NCBI GenBank assembly: GCA_003500135.1
Contig: DNTA01000136.1
Span: 20,308 to 31,154, forward strand
Length of the DNA: 10,847 nt
Source: Cytophagales bacterium
GTDB taxonomy: Bacteria; Bacteroidota; Bacteroidia; Cytophagales; Cyclobacteriaceae
Direction: 5' to 3'
The stretch's first letter is position 1; each line of letters opens with the position of its first letter. The notes under the pieces are model-generated. The model saw only the letters and a program-made list of their open reading frames with translations. It did no database searches and was not told the origin of the DNA. Positions 7,126-10,847 of this stretch are shown here, piece by piece. A program made the position numbers and the translations under genes.

Positions 7126-8045
7126 CGATAAGTATCTTCATCGTCCAAAATGCTCAGGTAACTCTCGTACCTGCTCATTGCAATTTCACCTTCTTTTACT
7201 GCTTCTATCACTACACATCCGGGTTCATGCGTGTGTGTACAGTTGTGGAATTTACAGCTACCCAGCAAATCACGCATTTCCGGAAAGAAATGACTGATTT
7301 CCTCATCGTAAATGTCGATCAAGCCAAGCTCCTTAATGCCCGGTGTATCAATCACATAGGTATCTCGATCCAGTGCAAACATTTCGGCAAAGGTGGTTGT
7401 ATGCGTGCCCTTATTGGCAAATGTACTTACCTCACCGATCTTTTGGTCGATGTGCGGAGCCAGCTTATTTAAAAGTGTGGATTTGCCCACTCCGGAGTGC
7501 CCGGCCAGCAATGATACTTTATTTTGGAGTACGTCTTGTACCTCACTCAAATCCTTATCTTCAAAAACTGAGACAGACAGGAAACCTACACCGATATCTT
7601 CATACAGATGTTTCAACTCTTCAATTTGATTCAGTTGCTTTTCAGAATAGAGGTCTTTTTTGTTAAAAAGTACCACCTGCGGAATACGAAAAGATTCGGC
7701 AGCAACTAAAAAACGGTCAATAAAACCAATTGAAGTTCGGGGAAAGGTAAGGGTAGCCATCAATACTACCTGATCAAGATTAGCAGCTAATATATGGCCA
7801 TGCTTCGCCTTTCTGGTCGATTTCCTGATCAGATAGTTTTCACGCGGTTCGATCGCCGTAATTATTCCTTTGCCCTTATGCTGTTCGTCTTTCTCCACTT
7901 CCACCCAATCTCCTACAGCTATCGGATTGGTGATCTTTTTATCATCCAGGCGGAATTTTCCTCGTATCCGGCACTCCATCTTCTCACCGGATTCAAAGTG
8001 AACAAGGTACCACGATCCGGTAGATTTCATCACCTGCGCCTTCAT
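7122..8045 (-). CDS. rsgA: Ribosome small subunit biogenesis GTPase RsgA (YjeQ)
   Basis: A circularly permuted GTPase that helps late maturation of the 30S subunit. The 307 residues show an N-terminal OB-fold (about 1-75, with RGKFRL and VGDWVEV). The permuted G motifs come in the order G4 NKKD (128-131), G1 GHSGVGKS (182-189), then G3 DTPG (233-236). A C-terminal zinc knuckle C264-x4-C269-x-H271-x5-C277 is intact. The start is fixed by the ATGA overlap with the waaA stop, so it is translated with and co-transcribed from the waaA promoter. It ends tail to tail with the glycosyltransferase, the two stop codons sharing TTAA. Confidence 0.95.
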   Translation of the reverse strand: MKAQVMKSTGSWYLVHFESGEKMECRIRGKFRLDDKKITNPIAVGDWVEVEKDEQHKGKGIITAIEPRENYLIRKSTRKAKHGHILAANLDQVVLMATLTFPRTSIGFIDRFLVAAESFRIPQVVLFNKKDLYSEKQLNQIEELKHLYEDIGVGFLSVSVFEDKDLSEVQDVLQNKVSLLAGHSGVGKSTLLNKLAPHIDQKIGEVSTFANKGTHTTTFAEMFALDRDTYVIDTPGIKELGLIDIYDEEISHFFPEMRDLLGSCKFHNCTHTHEPGCVVIEAVKEGEIAMSRYESYLSILDDEDTYR

Positions 8046-9298
8046 GATACAAGTTCTTTAACTTTCATTACAATTTTATCTGCCGCACCTTCATTTTTGT
8101 GAATGTAGCTTTTATTTATATTTCCAGCAGTGCTTTTGAATGCCTTATCATGTAAAGACTTATCAAATAATTGTTGCATTTCGTTTGGCGTGCTGATATC
8201 AAAGGCACCGCCCAAGGCCATTAGATCCAGTGACTCCTGATATTTGGAATTTAACTTTGACCGGCCAAAACATACCGGAATTCCATAAACAGCAGGTTCA
8301 AGAATATTGTGCAACCCGTCTTTAAAAGCGCCACCGACATAAGCCAGATCGGCGTATTGATACAAACTGGATAGCATGCCGATATTGTCGATGATCAATA
8401 TTTTTTTGTTACGATGGGCATCCGGGTTTTTCACGTATTCAGAATATCTGATATAATTTTTTTTCAGGCCTTCTTCCAGGGCATTCAGTTTTTGGGTGCC
8501 TAGTTCATGAGGTGCAATAATTACCTTTACATTTTCGGGAAGGCTATTAATTACGGGGTTCAATACTTCCATGTCATCCGGCCAGCTCGAACCGATCATC
8601 CAAATAAATTGATTTAAAATGAATGGTTCAATTTCCGGAAATGTTTTAGGGTTTTGTGCAATTTCTATTACTCTGTCGCAACGTGTATCTCCGGTGACCA
8701 ACACATTGTTTAAGCCTGCTTTTTGAAGCAAATCCCTGGAAGATTCATTTTGTACAAAAAAGTAGGTGAAGGCATCAAGCATTTTCCGGAATAGGCTTTT
8801 GGGATGAGTGAAAAATTTTTGATCCGGCCGAAAGATAGAGGAAGCTGAAAAAAAAGGAATTTTTCTCTTTTTGATGGCTTCTAAATTGTGAAACCAGAAT
8901 TCATACTTAATAAAAATAATGAGATCAGGTTTTACGATATCCAGGAACCGTGCTGCATTTTGTTTACTGTCAAAAGGCAGGTAATGGATATAATCGGCAG
9001 CATGGTAGCTCTGAGCGGGCTCATATCCGGAGGGTGAATAGAAGGTAATGAGGATTTTATATTCGGGGAAAACCTTCTTAATGCGCTCAATAATAGGTTT
9101 TGCTTGTTCAAATTCTCCCAGAGAAGCGCAATGGAACCAGATCTTATTAAATGATTGATCAGAGAAGGAAGTTCGTAATCGGTCAAAAAGCTCTTTTCGA
9201 CCCAAAACCATTTTTTTGGCTTTGGTATTAAATAAGGCCGCCAGCTGTAGTGCAATAGGTATTACACCTACTGTGAAATTATAAATCCATTTATTCAT
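8042..9298 (-). CDS. waaA: 3-deoxy-D-manno-octulosonic acid (Kdo) transferase WaaA/KdtA
   Basis: It adds Kdo from CMP-Kdo to the lipid A precursor at the inner face of the cytoplasmic membrane, so the organism makes lipopolysaccharide. At 418 residues it is standard length for the GT30 GT-B fold. An N-terminal hydrophobic segment (about 8-24) is the usual membrane anchor. ASLGEFEQ (58-65) contains the catalytic base E62. Further motifs are ITFYSPSGYE (84-93), IKYEFW (130-135), VTGDTRCDRV (201-210), APHE (262-265) and the C-terminal GGAFKDGLHNILEPA (322-336), which binds the CMP moiety. Whether it adds one or more Kdo residues cannot be told. The start at 9298 sits about 15 bases after a perfect -7 box. 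It overlaps rsgA by four bases. Confidence 0.94.
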   Translation of the reverse strand: MNKWIYNFTVGVIPIALQLAALFNTKAKKMVLGRKELFDRLRTSFSDQSFNKIWFHCASLGEFEQAKPIIERIKKVFPEYKILITFYSPSGYEPAQSYHAADYIHYLPFDSKQNAARFLDIVKPDLIIFIKYEFWFHNLEAIKKRKIPFFSASSIFRPDQKFFTHPKSLFRKMLDAFTYFFVQNESSRDLLQKAGLNNVLVTGDTRCDRVIEIAQNPKTFPEIEPFILNQFIWMIGSSWPDDMEVLNPVINSLPENVKVIIAPHELGTQKLNALEEGLKKNYIRYSEYVKNPDAHRNKKILIIDNIGMLSSLYQYADLAYVGGAFKDGLHNILEPAVYGIPVCFGRSKLNSKYQESLDLMALGGAFDISTPNEMQQLFDKSLHDKAFKSTAGNINKSYIHKNEGAADKIVMKVKELVS

Positions 9299-9313
9299 TG
9301 CGTTCTAAAAAGG

Positions 9314-9321
9314 CAAAAATA
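9314..9321 (-). promoter_or_regulatory. -7 promoter box of waaA-rsgA, inside the terminator T tract
   Basis: The minus strand reads TATTTTTG (then CC), an exact TAnnTTTG match 15 bases before the waaA ATG. It coincides with the T-rich tail of the terminator that closes the peroxiredoxin gene, so the two elements share bases. No TTTG at the -33 distance is found there, since that position is occupied by the terminator stem. Confidence 0.45.
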
Positions 9322-9349
9322 AAAAAACCCTCCGCAAAGGGGAGGGTTT
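9315..9349 (-). terminator. Intrinsic terminator of the fur-peroxiredoxin operon
   Basis: On the minus strand a perfect 9-bp stem (AAACCCTCC with GGAGGGTTT), with a 7-base loop (CCTTTGC), is followed by TTTT-A-TTTTT. It lies 23 bases downstream of the peroxiredoxin stop. The T-rich side is on the minus strand only, which gives the direction. Confidence 0.85.
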
Positions 9350-9371
9350 GAAGTTTTATATTTTGCATCAA

Positions 9372-10001
9372 TTAGTGAGACGACAGATAATCTGCCACGC
9401 CCTCTCTTGTTGCTTTCATGGCATCTTTTCCTTGCTCCCAGTTTGCCGGACAAACCTCACCGTGCTCCACAGTGTATTGCCATGCATCTACAATTCGAAG
9501 TGTATCGTCAATATTTCTGCCCAGAGGGAAGAAGTTAACATACTCGTGCCTTACAATTCCTTCCTTATCGATCAGGAATGTACCTCTGAAAGCGATCGGA
9601 TCACCCTTGAAAGTAAGGTCACCTTCTTCATTGTAGTCCCAGTCACCGCCCAGAATTCCGTAGTTAGTAGCAATAGTTTTGCTCACGTCAGCTACGATTG
9701 GGTAAGTAACCCCCTGGATACCACCCTGATCTTTCGGAGTATTCAACCACGCCAGGTGGGTTTCTTCTGTATCTGTTGAAGCGCCTACTATGGCTACATT
9801 TCTTTTTTCGAATTCGGCAAGTTTTTCCTGGAAAGCCAGAATTTCAGTAGGACATACAAAGGTGAAATCTTTTGGATAGAAAAAGAAGATCACTTCTTTT
9901 TTACCCAAATATTGCTCCAGTGAGAAGTCTTCAACGATTTCATCTCCGTTGATCACTGCGGGAGCTTTGAATAAGGGAGCTTTTTTTCCAACTAATGACA
10001 T
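9372..10001 (-). CDS. Typical 2-Cys peroxiredoxin (Prx1/AhpC subfamily)
   Basis: A thiol peroxidase that reduces hydrogen peroxide and alkyl hydroperoxides in the cytosol. The 209 residues carry the peroxidatic cysteine C50 in FTFVCPTE (46-53), the conserved arginine in PIAFRGTFLID (R139), and the resolving cysteine C184 in GEVCPANW. This marks the obligate-dimer 2-Cys class. A partial GG motif (ILGGD, 116-120) is present but the C-terminal YF pair is YL here (205-206), so sensitivity to over-oxidation is uncertain. No ahpF reductase gene is adjacent, so a thioredoxin system is the likely electron donor. It begins 25 bases after the Fur-family gene on the same strand with no good promoter between, and is closed by a strong terminator. 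Control by that regulator is the natural inference. Confidence 0.95.
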   Translation of the reverse strand: MSLVGKKAPLFKAPAVINGDEIVEDFSLEQYLGKKEVIFFFYPKDFTFVCPTEILAFQEKLAEFEKRNVAIVGASTDTEETHLAWLNTPKDQGGIQGVTYPIVADVSKTIATNYGILGGDWDYNEEGDLTFKGDPIAFRGTFLIDKEGIVRHEYVNFFPLGRNIDDTLRIVDAWQYTVEHGEVCPANWEQGKDAMKATREGVADYLSSH

Positions 10002-10026
10002 TTTAATTATATTTTATGTTAAACCA

Positions 10027-10467
10027 TTAAATTATATCAATATCCTTTTCAGGATTGATCTTTTCTCCTTCAATTTGAATGCGAATGTCGTTGACCTTGA
10101 AGTTTCCGATTCGCTTTTTGTTAATATAATTCTCCACGATCTTACTTAGTTCCTCGTCCTCAAAATCGATGATCTCCTGCGTGTTGGTACTGTATATATG
10201 ATCGTGGCGACTTAGGTTGGCATCGTATTTCATGGCGCCTTCTTTCGTAGAAACACGCTGTACAATACCTGCTTCTACAAATGTTTCCAGAGTTTTATAA
10301 ATTGTACCCAGCGATATCGTGGGGTTACCTGGACGTATTTTTTCGTATACTTGTTCAACAGACGGATGGTTTTTGAGCATTAACAGGCACTGCAACACTA
10401 CCAATCTCTGGTGTGTGGCTTTTAAGCCTTTTTTTGCTAAATGTGCCTTGATTGCCTCAAAATCCAT
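10027..10467 (-). CDS. Fur-family transcriptional regulator, PerR-like, lacking the structural cysteines
   Basis: A metal-dependent DNA-binding regulator of 146 residues. The N-terminal winged helix shows GLKATHQRLVVLQCL (14-28), HPSVEQVYEKI (34-44) and ISLGTIYKTLETFVEAGIV (51-69). The dimerisation half has RHDHIY (87-92), EIIDFEDEEL (98-107) and NFKVNDIRIQIEG (122-134). H34, D82, H88, H90 and D101 or E105 match the place of the PerR/Fur regulatory metal ligands. The CxxC pairs that bind structural zinc in Bacillus PerR and E. coli Fur are absent: the first is STNTQE (93-98) and no second exists. The only cysteine is C27. It is upstream of and probably co-transcribed with the peroxiredoxin, favouring a peroxide-sensing role, but iron- or other metal-sensing is possible. 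It has its own promoter and a palindrome in the leader, suggesting autoregulation. Confidence 0.9.
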   Translation of the reverse strand: MDFEAIKAHLAKKGLKATHQRLVVLQCLLMLKNHPSVEQVYEKIRPGNPTISLGTIYKTLETFVEAGIVQRVSTKEGAMKYDANLSRHDHIYSTNTQEIIDFEDEELSKIVENYINKKRIGNFKVNDIRIQIEGEKINPEKDIDII

Positions 10468-10469
10468 TT

Positions 10470-10492
10470 TAAATAATAATAATTCTTATTTA
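10470..10492. promoter_or_regulatory. Candidate Fur/PerR-type operator upstream of the fur-family gene
   Basis: A 23-base interrupted palindrome centred on 10481, in which 10 of 11 base pairs match. Its core is a 7-1-7 repeat TAATAAT-A-ATTCTTA (10474-10488), close to the PerR box TTATAAT-N-ATTATAA. It begins 3 bases before the fur ATG (minus strand) and lies just downstream of the -7 box, where a repressor would block transcription. A/T richness raises the chance of accidental symmetry. Confidence 0.55.
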
Positions 10493-10505
10493 GGAAACTG
10501 TGTCG

Positions 10506-10536
10506 CAAATGTAGTGGACATTAAACTATATTGCAA
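10506..10536 (-). promoter_or_regulatory. Promoter of the fur-peroxiredoxin operon
   Basis: The minus strand shows TTG (10536-10534), a 20-base spacer, then TACATTTG (10513-10506), an exact TAnnTTTG match. This is the most complete promoter in the window. Transcription should begin near 10499, giving a leader of about 32 bases that contains the candidate operator. Confidence 0.6.
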
Positions 10537-10603
10537 CCAGAGAGGTATTAATTTGACATTACTTTTTTATTGCTATTATTAACCATAAAATGGATTTTTA
10601 GTT

Positions 10604-10693
10604 ATGCAGAAATTTTTACAATACTGCCTATCATTTACATTTTTATTGCTGCTTGTTTCAGCTAAAGTACTCAAGTTTCGCACATTGATTTAA
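10604..10693 (+). CDS. Possible tiny ORF with signal-peptide-like sequence (29 codons)
   Basis: ATG to TAA encodes 29 residues beginning MQKFLQYCLSFTFLLLLVSA: a basic and polar start, a hydrophobic core, then a small-residue SA that could be a cleavage site, and a short basic tail (KVLKFRTLI). It could be a small membrane peptide, the remnant of a truncated secreted-protein gene, or chance. No exact -7 box precedes it. The nearest is TTAATTTG (10548-10555), with one mismatch. A strong hairpin starts 4 bases after its stop, which is the main reason to list it. I do not recognise a family. Confidence 0.25.
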   Translation: MQKFLQYCLSFTFLLLLVSAKVLKFRTLI

Positions 10694-10697
10694 ATGC

Positions 10698-10725
10698 AAT
10701 TGAGAGGGGTGTGCCCTTCTCAATT
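10698..10725. repeat. 12-bp inverted repeat / hairpin, possible terminator
   Basis: AATTGAGAGGGG and CCCTTCTCAATT flank a TGTG loop, forming a 12-bp stem with a single G-T wobble. No clean T run follows on either strand, so it is not a classical intrinsic terminator. It could still end the tiny plus-strand ORF or the minus-strand gene at the right edge (35 bases after its stop), or belong to the end of a mobile element. Confidence 0.6.
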
Positions 10726-10760
10726 TGACTCTTTCCATGTTTTTCACTTTCCATTTTTGA

Positions 10761-10847
10761 TCAGGCCGCTTTCCGGGTTTCTGGTGGCTCTACAACAAGC
10801 AATCGACCAATTGTTTCGGCAGCCTGTTCATTTTCCAGCAACCGATG
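10761..10847 (-). CDS. C-terminal end of an unidentified protein, cut by the right edge
   Basis: An open frame enters from the right edge and ends at TGA (10763-10761), giving 28 residues ending in LLVVEPPETRKAA. The stretch is rich in charged residues and alanine and reads like a genuine protein tail. The other two minus frames hold stops in this interval, and the open plus frame has no start codon after its upstream stop. G+C is 45 of 87 bases, which seems above the surroundings. Too little is visible to name a family. It may be an accessory or mobile gene. Confidence 0.45.
   Translation of the reverse strand, partial: HRLLENEQAAETIGRLLVVEPPETRKAA

Noticed and set aside
8932..9255. A 107-codon second frame in the waaA gene on the same strand
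   Set aside because: It overlaps the WaaA catalytic region, which is intact in the main frame, and has no recognisable features.
9348..9779. A 143-codon plus-strand ORF across the peroxiredoxin gene
   Set aside because: It is antisense to a clear peroxiredoxin and begins inside the terminator stem. No domain is visible.
10002..10026. A/T-rich gap before the peroxiredoxin, considered as a second operator or promoter
   Set aside because: No TAnnTTTG is present, and the dyad symmetry is limited to the outer five pairs (TTTAA...TTAAA).
10664..10680. AAAGTACTCAAGTTTCG resembles the start of thrA (AAAGTACTCAAATTTGG, minus strand near 1148)
   Set aside because: The match is short, has two differences, and stops at once on both sides. 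It is best explained by chance rather than duplication.
1..10847. tRNA, rRNA, CRISPR array, integrase, riboswitch and glmS-ribozyme signals
   Set aside because: Intergenic gaps are short, and I saw no cloverleaf, spaced direct repeats or conserved RNA motif. glmM here is preceded only by a short leader.

Overview
The window looks like a chromosomal housekeeping segment of a Bacteroidota bacterium, most likely a member of the Cytophagales or a near relative. The evidence is the match to the Bacteroidota -7 promoter element (TAnnTTTG) upstream of five genes, very short A/T-rich leaders without clear Shine-Dalgarno sequences, and protein sequences typical of that phylum (ThrA-type aspartokinase beginning MKVLKFGGTS, GlmM beginning ALIKSISGIRGT, WaaA and lipopolysaccharide synthesis, a Fur protein with a cysteine-poor C-terminal half). 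The genus cannot be fixed from the sequence alone.

Layout, left to right. On the minus strand, the first 383 codons of an aspartokinase, probably the bifunctional ThrA, run off the left edge, and mazG lies upstream of it. On the plus strand come a 79-residue one-helix membrane protein with four cysteines (NqrM-like), then glmM overlapping by one base with a NifS/IscS-type cysteine desulfurase. Ferrochelatase hemH (minus) converges on the desulfurase with one base between the stop codons. A family 2 glycosyltransferase (plus) stands divergent from hemH and converges on rsgA, sharing a TTAA at the stops. rsgA is the second gene of a waaA-rsgA operon (minus, ATGA overlap). Upstream of waaA, a Fur/PerR-like regulator and a 2-Cys peroxiredoxin form a second minus-strand operon closed by an intrinsic terminator. 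The last 380 bases hold the fur promoter and a candidate operator, a tiny plus-strand ORF, a strong 12-bp hairpin, and the C-terminal 28 codons of an unidentified minus-strand gene.

Functional threads. waaA (Kdo transfer to lipid A), glmM (GlcN-1-P for peptidoglycan and LPS) and perhaps the GT2 enzyme feed the cell envelope. The cysteine desulfurase and ferrochelatase serve iron-sulfur and haem biogenesis, and the ferrochelatase has an internal cysteine segment suggesting a [2Fe-2S] cluster. The fur-peroxiredoxin pair is a plausible self-contained peroxide or metal response unit. I found no clear new defence or mobile system. The most interesting signals are the cysteine-poor Fur protein with its 10-of-11-pair palindrome in the leader, the waaA promoter built into the peroxiredoxin terminator, the cysteine-rich ferrochelatase, and the unexplained right edge.
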